Positions 20,195 through 28,474 of a stretch of 64,000 nucleotides of DNA are shown here, one piece after another (position 1 is the stretch's first letter; each line of letters starts with the position of its first letter). Position numbers and translations under genes: made by a program. Source of the DNA: Thiosulfativibrio zosterae (GTDB lineage Bacteria > Pseudomonadota > Gammaproteobacteria > Thiomicrospirales > Thiomicrospiraceae); the NCBI RefSeq assembly GCF_011398155.1, contig NZ_AP021888.1, forward strand, positions 1 through 64,000. Reading direction: 5' to 3'. Under the pieces are notes generated by a model. The model was not told where the DNA came from. It ran no database searches and saw only the letters and a list, made by a program, of their open reading frames with translations.

Positions 20195-21748
20195 ATGGCA
20201 AAACCGCAAATACAATTAGTTTGGTTTAAACGCGACCTGCGCACCCACGACCATGCGCCGCTGTTACTCGCCGCCGAGCGCGGGGTGGTTTTGCCTTTGT
20301 ATATCTTTGAACCCGAACTTTGGCAACAGCCCGATGCCAGTTTGCGCCAATGGCGCTTTGTGGCCGACTGCCTGTACGAACTTAATCTTGACCTGACGCG
20401 CTTGGGGCAGCCTTTAGTTTGTAAAATGGGCGACGCCCTGAGCGTATTGCAGGCCCTGCAACACACTTACGACATTCAAGCCGTGTGGTCGCACCAAGAA
20501 AGCGGCAACCTCTGGAGTTTTGGGCGTGATCTGAGCGTTAAAGCCTGGCTTAAACAAAACCACATCGCTTGGCATGAAATTCCGCAACATCCCATTCAAC
20601 GTGGCGCTAACGCTTATCGTAATGCCTGGCAAAGCCAAGCGGAGGCTTTTTTTAACCAGGCCTGCCTGCCAGAACCCAGTTTTTTACCCTTTTGTCAGCC
20701 GTTTGAAGCTTTGCCAGCCAATCTACCCTTGCCACCCCCTTTGGTGGCGCATGAACAAATTCAGCCCGGAGGGCGGTCGCGTGGCTTGCAACAGTTGCAG
20801 CGTTTTTTAACTCAACGGGTTGGGCAATATTTGTATGACATCGCTCATCCGATTAAAGCGCGCCAAAACTCTTCCCGCCTGAGCCCGCATTTAGCTTGGG
20901 GCAGTTTGTCGATGCGCGAAGTGATTCAAGCAGCGCGCCAGCGCCAAAGTGTGGCACCCGATGTGCATCAACGCAGCCTTACTGCGTTTATTTCGCGCTG
21001 TTTTTGGCAAAGTCATTTTATGCAAAAGCTTGAAACCGAACCCGAAATGGAAAGCCAATGTTTGCACCCAGCCACCGAAACCCTGCGCTTTGATAATGTG
21101 CATGCGTTGGACTATTTAAACGCTTGGCTCAGCGGTCAAACTGGGGTGCCGATTGTCGATGCCTGTATTCGCTGTTTAAATGTGACTGGCTGGATTCCGT
21201 TTCGGATGCGCGCCATGCTGGTGTCTTTTGCCACCTATCAACTGTGGATTGACTGGCGTTTGCTCGCACCGCACCTCGCGCAACGCTTTACCGACTATGA
21301 ACCTGGCATTCATTACAGCCAAATTCAAATGCAATCGGGCACCACCGGCATCAATGCTATGCGAGTTTACAGCCCGGTTAAACAATCGCAAGACCACGAC
21401 CCAGAGGGCAAATTTATTCAATTTTGGTGCCCAGAATTACAAGCGCTCCCCAAAGATTGGATTCACGCCCCCTGGGAAATGCCGGAAATGATTCAAACGC
21501 AGTTTGGCGTTATGATTGGCCAAACCTACCCCAAACCGCTGGTTGATTTAGCCGACAGCGCCAAACAGGCCAAAGCCAAATTATCGGCAGCGCGCAAAGA
21601 CCCGCAAGCCAAAGAACAGGCCAAACAGGTATTTGAAAAACACGGTAGCCGCTTAAAACGCAACCGCCGCACCTCGGTAAAATCGCCTGCCAAAAAAACG
21701 CGCAATAGCGTTCCCGACAACCAACTCAGTTTATTTGGAGATGCTTAA
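20195..21748 (+). CDS. Cryptochrome/photolyase family FAD protein (class I type)
   Basis: A light-dependent DNA repair enzyme of the class I photolyase/cryptochrome family that splits UV pyrimidine dimers using FAD. The N-terminal alpha/beta antenna domain begins [17 protein letters not shown]. The FAD domain shows [33 protein letters not shown] and [27 protein letters not shown]. The basic tail ([25 protein letters not shown]) is unusual. The ATG at 20195 is preferred over an in-frame TTG twelve bases upstream; neither has a clear ribosome-binding site. It is the first gene of a coupled three-gene operon. Whether it is a photolyase or a signalling cryptochrome is not decided. Confidence 0.87.
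   Translation: MAKPQIQLVWFKRDLRTHDHAPLLLAAERGVVLPLYIFEPELWQQPDASLRQWRFVADCLYELNLDLTRLGQPLVCKMGDALSVLQALQHTYDIQAVWSHQESGNLWSFGRDLSVKAWLKQNHIAWHEIPQHPIQRGANAYRNAWQSQAEAFFNQACLPEPSFLPFCQPFEALPANLPLPPPLVAHEQIQPGGRSRGLQQLQRFLTQRVGQYLYDIAHPIKARQNSSRLSPHLAWGSLSMREVIQAARQRQSVAPDVHQRSLTAFISRCFWQSHFMQKLETEPEMESQCLHPATETLRFDNVHALDYLNAWLSGQTGVPIVDACIRCLNVTGWIPFRMRAMLVSFATYQLWIDWRLLAPHLAQRFTDYEPGIHYSQIQMQSGTTGINAMRVYSPVKQSQDHDPEGKFIQFWCPELQALPKDWIHAPWEMPEMIQTQFGVMIGQTYPKPLVDLADSAKQAKAKLSAARKDPQAKEQAKQVFEKHGSRLKRNRRTSVKSPAKKTRNSVPDNQLSLFGDA
20656..20665. repeat. CCAGGCCTGG palindrome copy 4, one mismatch (in photolyase gene)
   Basis: CCAGGCCTGC, nine of ten bases, in the context TTTAACCAGGCCTGC. Encodes NQACL. 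Confidence 0.65.
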
Positions 21749-21924
21749 TGCGAGGCATTCAAAAACAACACCTGCCCTCTAAAGACTGCCCCGTGTGCCA
21801 CAAACCTTTTGTGTGGCGCAAAAAGTGGGCAAAAGACTGGGAAACCGTGATCTATTGCAGCGAACGCTGCCAACGCCAAGCCAAACAACAACGCCGTCAA
21901 TTGAACGCCGAGGAAAACCCATGA
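21748..21924 (+). CDS. DUF2256 small zinc-ribbon-like protein
   Basis: A 58-residue protein starting at ATG 21748, overlapping the photolyase stop as TAATG. Its sequence has CPVC at residues 14-17, [20 protein letters not shown] and CSERC at 37-41, matching DUF2256, a cysteine-rich family often found beside iron-sulfur photolyases. The four cysteines suggest a bound metal. Its stop overlaps the next start as ATGA. Its role is unknown; the coupling on both sides suggests it serves the flavoproteins of this operon. Confidence 0.9.
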   Translation: MRGIQKQHLPSKDCPVCHKPFVWRKKWAKDWETVIYCSERCQRQAKQQRRQLNAEENP

Positions 21925-23471
21925 AAGCCATTCGCACCCTTAGCCTGATTTTAGGTGACCAACTCAACCGCGACTCTGCCATTTTTGACGACTTTGACCC
22001 CAACCAAGATGCGCTGTGGATGGCCGAAGTGCTTGAAGAAAGTACTCATGTGGCATCCCATCCGCAACGCAGTGTCTTATTCCTAAGTGCCATGCGCCAC
22101 TTTGCCGACCAACTGCAAGGAGAGGATTTTCCGCTGTTTTATAACGCCCTCAGCACCGATGCCAGTGCAAATTTCGCCAGTTTTCAAACTGCACTCAGCC
22201 ATTTTTTAACCCAACACAGTGTGCAAAACATTCAAGTCGTCTTGCCCGGTGATTATCGTGTGTTGCAGCAACTTAAAACCACTTGCCAAAGTGCTGGGCT
22301 TAAACTCAAAGTGTTACCCGACCGCCATTTTATCAGCTTGCCCGGTGAGTTCAGCGCCTGGATGGCAAAGCGCAAAAGCCCCATAATGGAATACTGGGTG
22401 CGCCATTTGCGCCAACGCACCGGCATCTTAATGGCAGACGGCAAACCCATCGGCGGCGCGTGGAATTTTGATGCCAAAAACCGCGGTAATTTTGGTAAAA
22501 AGGGACCAGGCCTGGTCATTTCTGGGCCGGTTTTTGCCCCAAATGACCTCACCAAAAGCGTTATGGAATTGGTCAAAACCCTGTTCCCTCAACACGCGGG
22601 AAACCTTAGCCACTTTAACTGGCCAGTGACTGCCGAGCAGGCGCAACTGGCGTTAGACGATTTTATTGAGCATCGCTTGCCCAGCTTTGGTCTTTATCAA
22701 GACGCCATGTGGTTTGACCAGCCGTTTTTATATCATTCTCTGATTTCTTCCAGCCTTAATCTTAAACTCATCTCACCTTTGCGCGTGATTCAAGCCGCCG
22801 AACAGGCTTATCACCAAGGACGTGCGCCGATTGAAGCGGTGGAAGGGTTTATTCGCCAAGTGCTGGGATGGCGTGAATATGTGCGCTGCTTGTATTGGCA
22901 CGCCATGCCGCAATGGCAAGACTGGAATCATTTTGGCGCAACGAACCCTATGCCCGACTTTTACTGGACGGGCAAAACCAATATGGTGTGTTTACAACAA
23001 TCGATTGGCCAAGTGCTTAAACACGGTTATGGTCATCACATACAGCGCCTGATGGTCACCGGCTTGTTTGCGCTCTTGTGGGAAACCGATCCCAAAGCCA
23101 TTCACGAATGGTATTTGGCCATGTATGTCGATGCGGTGGAGTGGGTGGAATTGCCCAATGTGCTGGGCATGAGCCAATATGCCGATGGTGGATTGATGGC
23201 CAGCAAACCCTATTTAGCCAGCGGCAACTACATTCAAAAAATGAGCCCCTATTGTACCAAGTGCCGCTACAACCCTGCAGAATCCACGAGCGACAAGGCT
23301 TGCCCCTTTACCACTTTGTATTGGGCGTTCCTCGTGAAACATGAAGATTTATTACGCCAAAATCACCGCATGGCACTGCCACTCAAACACCTGCAAAACT
23401 GGGACGAACCCAAACGCCAAGCGCTGGCCAAGCGCGTGGCGCAGATAAGGGTGGAGTTAAAATCAATTTAA
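21921..23471 (+). CDS. Iron-sulfur bacterial photolyase (prokaryotic 6-4 photolyase, PhrB type)
   Basis: The FeS-BCP family repairs 6-4 photoproducts and carries FAD plus a [4Fe-4S] cluster. Cysteines at residues 357 (NMVCLQQ), 445 and 448 ([10 protein letters not shown]) and 461 (DKACPF) have spacings of 88, 3 and 13, the same as the four cluster cysteines of Agrobacterium PhrB as I recall them (350, 438, 441, 454). Other motifs are [10 protein letters not shown] at the start and [15 protein letters not shown]. The start at 21921 is chosen because of the ATGA overlap with DUF2256; a longer upstream frame exists but is not needed. 516 residues. Confidence 0.92.
   Translation: MKAIRTLSLILGDQLNRDSAIFDDFDPNQDALWMAEVLEESTHVASHPQRSVLFLSAMRHFADQLQGEDFPLFYNALSTDASANFASFQTALSHFLTQHSVQNIQVVLPGDYRVLQQLKTTCQSAGLKLKVLPDRHFISLPGEFSAWMAKRKSPIMEYWVRHLRQRTGILMADGKPIGGAWNFDAKNRGNFGKKGPGLVISGPVFAPNDLTKSVMELVKTLFPQHAGNLSHFNWPVTAEQAQLALDDFIEHRLPSFGLYQDAMWFDQPFLYHSLISSSLNLKLISPLRVIQAAEQAYHQGRAPIEAVEGFIRQVLGWREYVRCLYWHAMPQWQDWNHFGATNPMPDFYWTGKTNMVCLQQSIGQVLKHGYGHHIQRLMVTGLFALLWETDPKAIHEWYLAMYVDAVEWVELPNVLGMSQYADGGLMASKPYLASGNYIQKMSPYCTKCRYNPAESTSDKACPFTTLYWAFLVKHEDLLRQNHRMALPLKHLQNWDEPKRQALAKRVAQIRVELKSI
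22506..22515. repeat. CCAGGCCTGG palindrome copy 5 (inside iron-sulfur photolyase gene)
   Basis: Exact copy in the context GGACCAGGCCTGGTCATTT. Encodes GPGLVIS. Confidence 0.9.
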
Positions 23472-23492
23472 CCTCTATTGCATTCAAACCAT

Positions 23493-23518
23493 TACTTGCC
23501 TACAATTGTAGGCAAGTA
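23493..23518. promoter_or_regulatory. 26-bp palindrome before the first toxin-antitoxin pair, likely operator
   Basis: A perfect palindrome centred on CAATTG, with inner part TTGCCTACAATTGTAGGCAA. It ends 20 bases before the antitoxin ATG, where an autorepressor site would lie. The 9-mer CAATTGTAG recurs at the same distance from the second antitoxin gene. A T-run follows, so it could also terminate the photolyase operon. Confidence 0.65.
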
Positions 23519-23538
23519 TTTTTTACGGAGTTTTTTTC

Positions 23539-23760
23539 ATGAGTACCACCGTGCGCATTAATGATCGTTTTTATCAAGAGGCCAAATCACAGGCAAAAGC
23601 TGAATTACGCTCTATCCCCAATCAAATTGAATATTGGGCGCGCATTGGCAAAACTGCGCTCGAAAACCCAGATATGTCGATAGAAACCATCCAAAAACTC
23701 ATTCTTGCAAGACATGAAAATTCTGAACCGTTTGAATTTATCAATTCAGACGCATCATGA
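23539..23760 (+). CDS. ParD-like antitoxin, type II system
   Basis: A 73-residue protein of the ParD-like antitoxin type (MSTTVRINDRFYQEAKSQAKAELRSIPNQIEYWARIGKTALEN...). The N-terminal beta strand and two helices fit a ribbon-helix-helix DNA-binding domain, and the C-terminal tail would wrap the toxin. An ACGGAG site precedes the ATG and a 26-bp palindrome lies just upstream, consistent with autoregulation. Its stop overlaps the toxin start by four bases (ATGA). It has a paralogue of the same length at 49899-50120. Confidence 0.85.
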   Translation: MSTTVRINDRFYQEAKSQAKAELRSIPNQIEYWARIGKTALENPDMSIETIQKLILARHENSEPFEFINSDAS

Positions 23761-24023
23761 ATCTTCTACAAAAGCCCGCTTTTAAAAGGGCCTATAAAAA
23801 ACTCCATAAAAATCAACTTGAGTCCGTGAATTTAGCCATTCAAAACATCATTCAAACACCACAACTTGGAACCGAAAAGAAAGGAGACCTAGCGGGAGTA
23901 TTTGTTTATAAGTTTGAATGTGTTCACCAAGAGTTTCTATTAGCCTATGAATGGGATGAAAACAGTAGAACTCTACTTTTGTTAGGGGTTCATGAAAACT
24001 TTTATCGCTCTCTCAAAAACTAA
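23757..24023 (+). CDS. RelE/ParE-superfamily toxin
   Basis: An 88-residue toxin of the RelE/ParE superfamily: LLQKPAFKRAYKKLHKNQLESVNLAIQNIIQTPQLGTEKKGDLAGVFVYKFECVHQEFLLAYEW...LLLLGVHENFYRSLKN. The core (helical N-terminus, G-x-x-K-KGDL-x-x-x-x-VYKF, then GxHENFYR) is shared with the second toxin at 49622-49912. RelE members cleave mRNA on the ribosome and ParE members poison gyrase; which applies here is not decided. It overlaps the antitoxin gene. Confidence 0.83.
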   Translation: MNLLQKPAFKRAYKKLHKNQLESVNLAIQNIIQTPQLGTEKKGDLAGVFVYKFECVHQEFLLAYEWDENSRTLLLLGVHENFYRSLKN

Positions 24024-24052
24024 TAACTTCCCATTTTTTCCTAAGACCGCCA

Positions 24053-24078
24053 AAATTTAACCAGGCCTGGTCATTTTT
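24053..24078 (+). terminator. Palindrome copy 6 between toxin and helicase genes; terminator-like
   Basis: The CCAGGCCTGG core at 24061-24070 is flanked by AAATTTAA and TCATTTTT. It lies 37 bases after the toxin stop, with the T-run downstream in the direction of transcription. Confidence 0.55.
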
Positions 24079-24113
24079 AAGGCTAAAATAATGGTTTTGC
24101 GCGGAAAAAAGCC

Positions 24114-27100
24114 ATGCCTTTTGAGTTTACCACCACCGAAATTGAAGCCTTGTTTGAAGAGAAAACCTTTGAGCGCGCTGTGGATATTTATCGCCAAGGC
24201 AAGGTACGTTCGGTCACGCTGGAACCCACCACTTCAAGCACTCTTCTCAAGCTTAAAGGCATTACCCAAGGCAGTTACAACGAACGCTATATGCAGCATA
24301 TTAGTTTAACCCGCAGTCCGCGCGGTTTAATTTTAAACAGCAGTTGTACTTGTCCGATGGGGTACGATTGCAAACATGCCGCTGCCGTTTTATTGAAAGC
24401 CCATAATCAATTACAACAACCGCAAGGTTTGGCTAAAAGTGTGCCTGCCATTAGCCAAAGTCCTGCCAATGTTGAAGCACGCCAATTTGAGCAATGGCTG
24501 CAAACCTTCGCAAAACAACAACTAGAAAACCTACCCGAAAAGCCTCAAGAGCATGAGTTTCGCTATCGTTTATTTAGCAAAGCCGAAAACCCACACAACT
24601 TGCCTTTGGATAGCACCAGCAATGATCTGGACATTTGGTCACAACATCTGACTGCCACAGGACGCTTGTCTAATCCCAAAAAAGTGACCAATGCCAAATT
24701 TTTGGATGGCAGCAAATATGGCTATTCTGAATATTCAGATGCCTCAGAGGCCATTGGGCAACTACTGAGCTTGTGTACTTTTGGGCCTTTTAACAAAAGC
24801 CAAATTGTTTTTAAAGAAGCCTGTGGATTTTTTGCCCTTAAAACCCTGGTTGAGACAGGACAATGCTTCTTTAAAAATAACGAACCGCCTTTGCAATGGC
24901 GCGATGAGCCCATCGAAAAACCCCTGGTGTTCAATGAGCAAGCCCAGCGCTTTGAACTGCCCTTTGGCAATCATGAGTTTTGGGTCTTTTGTGAACCGCC
25001 CGTGCTCATCAACACTCAAACCAATCAAGTGCAACCGATAAAATCCAGCCTCTCTGGCGCGAGTTTGTACCAACTGTTACAAATGCCCAAAGCCAATACC
25101 GCACTTTTGAGTCGACTACTGCCCTTGTTAGAAGAAGAACAAGCCCGCCTAACGCAACAAAAGCGTCAAAAAGTGGCGCCTTTACCCAAAATTAAAGGGT
25201 TAGAAGACAAAGAAATCGCCCCCGACCTACACCCGATTTTACGCCTGATTCAACACCCCAATCATGTGGTATCGTTTGAATTAGACTGCTATTATCCGCC
25301 CTACACCTGCCATTTTTTTCCTCGCACAACCAGCCTGACGCAACGGATTGATGGGCAAAAAATCATTCTCAAACGCCAAGTTGAAGCCGAAGATAAAGCC
25401 ATTTTACGCTTGATGGATTTTTTACTGCCCCTCAACCCAGAGCAAGATCAAATTGACCCCTATGGCGAACCCATGATTAGTCCCTTATTTTGGGATTTGC
25501 CTGGTGAATCTTTAGCGACTCAAATGGGATTAGAAGCCTTTTTAGCCTTGCAAGACGAGCTGCCCAATTTGGCCGACGAAGGTTGGATTTTAGAAGGCTT
25601 TGCCGAACAAACCTTAGAAGTGCTTAATATTGAGGACATTTCAGTCGAATCGCAAAACCAATCCGAATGGTTTGAACTGGGATTTGATATGGTGGTCAAT
25701 GGCCAAAGCATTCCGCTCGAACCCATTATTCATCGCTTAATTGGGCAATATCAAAGCAGCGAAGAAATGCCCGACCGCCTGCAGGTGCTTAATGAAAATC
25801 AACAGGTATTTGAATTTAGTAAAACGCAAATTGCGCCGATTTTTGATACCCTAATTCAGCTCTACAAAATCCATGATGCCAATGGCGATAAACTACGTTT
25901 GAGCCGATTTGATGCGCATTTGATTGCAGGCCTCAGCGATGCGCCCATTCGTTGGTTGGGCTCGAAAGACAGTTTAAAACTGGCTGAAAAACTCAAGACT
26001 TTTCAAGGTATTCAAACGGTTCAACCACCCCAAGGTTTACAAGCGCAATTGCGTGAGTACCAACAATTTGGTCTAAACTGGCTTGGGTTTATGCATGAAT
26101 TTGGCTTTAACGGCATTTTGGCCGATGACATGGGACTGGGCAAAACGCTACAAACCCTCAGTTTTTTACTGCATCTCAAAGAAACCCAGCAACTCGACAA
26201 ACCGGCACTCTTGGTGGTACCCACCAGTTTGATTGGTAACTGGAAAGCGGAAGCCGCGCGCTTTGTGCCGGATTTAAAATTGCTCACGCTACATGGTCAA
26301 GACCGTTTTAGCGATTTTGAACACATCCCCAATGCCGATTTGGTACTCACGACTTATCCGCTGATACCCAGAGATGCGGAACGCTTTGCCGAGATGCCTT
26401 TTAGCCTGATTATTTTGGACGAAGCCCAAAAAATCAAAAACCCCACCACCAAACTTTACCAAAGTTTGCAATGCCTAAAAGCTCAGCACCGTTTGGCGCT
26501 GACAGGCACACCCGTTGAAAATCATTTGGGCGAACTTTGGGCATTATTCAACTTTTTAATGCCAGGCTTTTTAGGCAACCTAAAACACTTTAAAGCCACC
26601 TACCAAAAACCCATCGAGCTTGAAGGCAATCGAGCGGTGCAAACCCAGCTTAATCAAAAAGTGGCGCCCTTTTTATTGCGCCGCACCAAACATCAAGTGG
26701 TCAACGAATTACCCGATAAAACCGAAATCATTCGCAAAGTCGAGTTTGAAAAAGACCAGGCGCAGTTGTACGAAACCATTCGCCTCACCATGACCGAAAA
26801 AGTGCGCGAAGCCGTGGCACAAAATGGGCTGGCAAAGTCGCAAATCACCCTGTTAGATGCGCTGCTAAAACTGCGCCAAGTCTGTTGCGACCCAGGCCTG
26901 GTTAAATTAGACGCTGCCAGCAAGGTTAAACACTCTGCCAAGTTGGAATTGCTGATGGATTTAGTAACCGAGTTATTAGAAGGCGATCACCGCATTTTGA
27001 TTTTTTCGCAGTTCACCAGTATGCTGCGCATTATTGAAGACGCTTTAACCCACGCCAAAATCGCCGTGACCGTGCTAACGGGTCAAACCAAGAAAAGGGA

Positions 27101-27461
27101 TGAAGCCATTGAGCGCTTCCGATCGGGCGAAGTGGATGTGTTTTTAATCAGCTTAAAAGCCGGCGGGGTGGGACTCAATTTAACCGAAGCCGATAGCGTG
27201 ATTCATTACGACCCTTGGTGGAATCCCGCCGCCGAAAATCAAGCCACCGACCGCGCTTACCGCATTGGGCAAGACAAGGAAGTGTTTGTGTACAAATTAG
27301 TAGTCGCTAACAGTATTGAAGAAAAAATTCTCAATCTTCAAGCCAAAAAACAAGCGCTGCAAGACCAGCTTTACCAAAAATCCCAAGACAAAAACAACGC
27401 AGAACCCGACCACAAACTGACCTTAAGCGGTGAGGATTTGATGGCTTTATTGCAATCTTAA
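24114..27461 (+). CDS. SWIM zinc-finger SNF2/HepA-family DEAD/DEAH helicase
   Basis: A 1115-residue SNF2-type ATPase that probably remodels protein-DNA or protein-RNA complexes. The N-terminus carries a SWIM zinc finger, CTCPMGYDCKH near residues 78-88. The middle is a long family-specific region. The C-terminal half holds the helicase: DDMGLGKTLQTL near 670 (motif I), LDEAQKIKN near 768 (motif II), LTGTPVENHLGELW (III), FSQFTSMLRIIED (IV), LKAGGVGLNLTEAD (V) and QATDRAYRIGQ near 1042 (VI). ATG at 24114. The partner and role in the cell are unknown; bacterial relatives are often linked to transcription recycling or DNA repair. Confidence 0.9.
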   Translation: MPFEFTTTEIEALFEEKTFERAVDIYRQGKVRSVTLEPTTSSTLLKLKGITQGSYNERYMQHISLTRSPRGLILNSSCTCPMGYDCKHAAAVLLKAHNQLQQPQGLAKSVPAISQSPANVEARQFEQWLQTFAKQQLENLPEKPQEHEFRYRLFSKAENPHNLPLDSTSNDLDIWSQHLTATGRLSNPKKVTNAKFLDGSKYGYSEYSDASEAIGQLLSLCTFGPFNKSQIVFKEACGFFALKTLVETGQCFFKNNEPPLQWRDEPIEKPLVFNEQAQRFELPFGNHEFWVFCEPPVLINTQTNQVQPIKSSLSGASLYQLLQMPKANTALLSRLLPLLEEEQARLTQQKRQKVAPLPKIKGLEDKEIAPDLHPILRLIQHPNHVVSFELDCYYPPYTCHFFPRTTSLTQRIDGQKIILKRQVEAEDKAILRLMDFLLPLNPEQDQIDPYGEPMISPLFWDLPGESLATQMGLEAFLALQDELPNLADEGWILEGFAEQTLEVLNIEDISVESQNQSEWFELGFDMVVNGQSIPLEPIIHRLIGQYQSSEEMPDRLQVLNENQQVFEFSKTQIAPIFDTLIQLYKIHDANGDKLRLSRFDAHLIAGLSDAPIRWLGSKDSLKLAEKLKTFQGIQTVQPPQGLQAQLREYQQFGLNWLGFMHEFGFNGILADDMGLGKTLQTLSFLLHLKETQQLDKPALLVVPTSLIGNWKAEAARFVPDLKLLTLHGQDRFSDFEHIPNADLVLTTYPLIPRDAERFAEMPFSLIILDEAQKIKNPTTKLYQSLQCLKAQHRLALTGTPVENHLGELWALFNFLMPGFLGNLKHFKATYQKPIELEGNRAVQTQLNQKVAPFLLRRTKHQVVNELPDKTEIIRKVEFEKDQAQLYETIRLTMTEKVREAVAQNGLAKSQITLLDALLKLRQVCCDPGLVKLDAASKVKHSAKLELLMDLVTELLEGDHRILIFSQFTSMLRIIEDALTHAKIAVTVLTGQTKKRDEAIERFRSGEVDVFLISLKAGGVGLNLTEADSVIHYDPWWNPAAENQATDRAYRIGQDKEVFVYKLVVANSIEEKILNLQAKKQALQDQLYQKSQDKNNAEPDHKLTLSGEDLMALLQS
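26892..26901. repeat. CCAGGCCTGG palindrome copy 7 (inside SNF2 gene)
   Basis: Exact copy in the context GACCCAGGCCTGGTTAAATTA. Encodes DPGLVKL. Confidence 0.9.
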
Positions 27462-27473
27462 AGGTCGATCTGT

Positions 27474-28400
27474 TTAAACGGTCGCGCGGTGATTAATCAA
27501 AACCGTTTTAAACACATTAGGGTCTTTGATTTGGGTGAGTTCGCCTTCGCGAGGTAGGTGTTTATCTTTAAGACGAGACAGGAAAAATCTTAAGGCGCCC
27601 ATTCGCAAAGCCGCTTGCCAAGCCGCTTCTTCGTCAAGCGTTAAAGGACGCACTGCTTGATAAGCCACCATTGCAGCCTGCAGTTTTTGTGGACAAAGCG
27701 TTAAGTCTGGCATTCGGCACCATTCATTCACCATCACTGCTAAGTCATATAACATGGCGCCATTGCAGGCGTAATATAAATCAATAATGCCCGACAACTC
27801 ATCGCCATTAAACAGCGCGTTGTCACAAAATAAATCGGCATGAATCACGCTTTTTGGTAAATCCGACCAGTCTACTTGGCTTTGAAAGCTGATTTCTGAT
27901 TCGATTAAAAACTGTTCGTCAGTGGGCAAGTGTGACCGAATCACTTCATAGGTGGCTTGCGCCCAGCTTAAATCGCGATCATTAGGTCTAAAACCGTTAA
28001 AGGTTTGGCCCGCCACATGAAACTTGGCCAAATGTTCACTCATCACTTCGCATTGCTTTTGGGTGGGATTTTCAACCCCAGAACCCACTAAACGCTCAAC
28101 CAATGCGGCAGGTTTGCCTTTTAACTCCGTTAAATAAGCACCTTTATGATTGGGCTTGGGATGCGCTGTGGGAATTTTATGATCCGCCATAAAGGCCATA
28201 ATATTCAAAAAATATGGCAATTCTTCAAAGCTATGGTGCTCAAAAATTGTTAAAACAAATCGCCCAGCGGAGGTATCGACAAAATAATTGGTATTTTCAA
28301 TGCCTGCACTGATGCCTTCAAAAGACACTAAATCGCCCTGTTGATACTCTGCCAAAAAGGCCTCTAATTCCGAATGATTGATCAGTGTATAAACAGACAT
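27474..28400 (-). CDS. thrB: Homoserine kinase (ThrB, APH-fold type)
   Basis: Phosphorylates homoserine in threonine synthesis. The product is the ThrB2-like type with an aminoglycoside-phosphotransferase fold rather than the GHMP type. Signatures are the N-lobe SFEGISAGIENTNYFVDT, HADLFCDNALFNGDELSGIIDLYYA (catalytic HxDxxxDN and the DFY-like metal aspartate) and YDLAVMVNEWC. The ATG at 28400 gives the usual MSVYTLIN opening (308 residues). A start twelve codons upstream is possible but less likely. Convergent with the SNF2 gene, divergent from polA. Confidence 0.93.
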   Translation of the reverse strand: MSVYTLINHSELEAFLAEYQQGDLVSFEGISAGIENTNYFVDTSAGRFVLTIFEHHSFEELPYFLNIMAFMADHKIPTAHPKPNHKGAYLTELKGKPAALVERLVGSGVENPTQKQCEVMSEHLAKFHVAGQTFNGFRPNDRDLSWAQATYEVIRSHLPTDEQFLIESEISFQSQVDWSDLPKSVIHADLFCDNALFNGDELSGIIDLYYACNGAMLYDLAVMVNEWCRMPDLTLCPQKLQAAMVAYQAVRPLTLDEEAAWQAALRMGALRFFLSRLKDKHLPREGELTQIKDPNVFKTVLINHRATV

Positions 28401-28474
28401 CCCAAAGCGTCCCCAGAAAAGGTTAAAATTAAGCATCGAATTTTATCATAAACCTTTCAAAACTAGGTAAGACC

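Noticed and set aside
21795..21920. Longer start for the iron-sulfur photolyase
   Set aside because: It would run through the DUF2256 gene in another frame; the ATGA overlap at 21921 and the family N-terminus support the shorter form.
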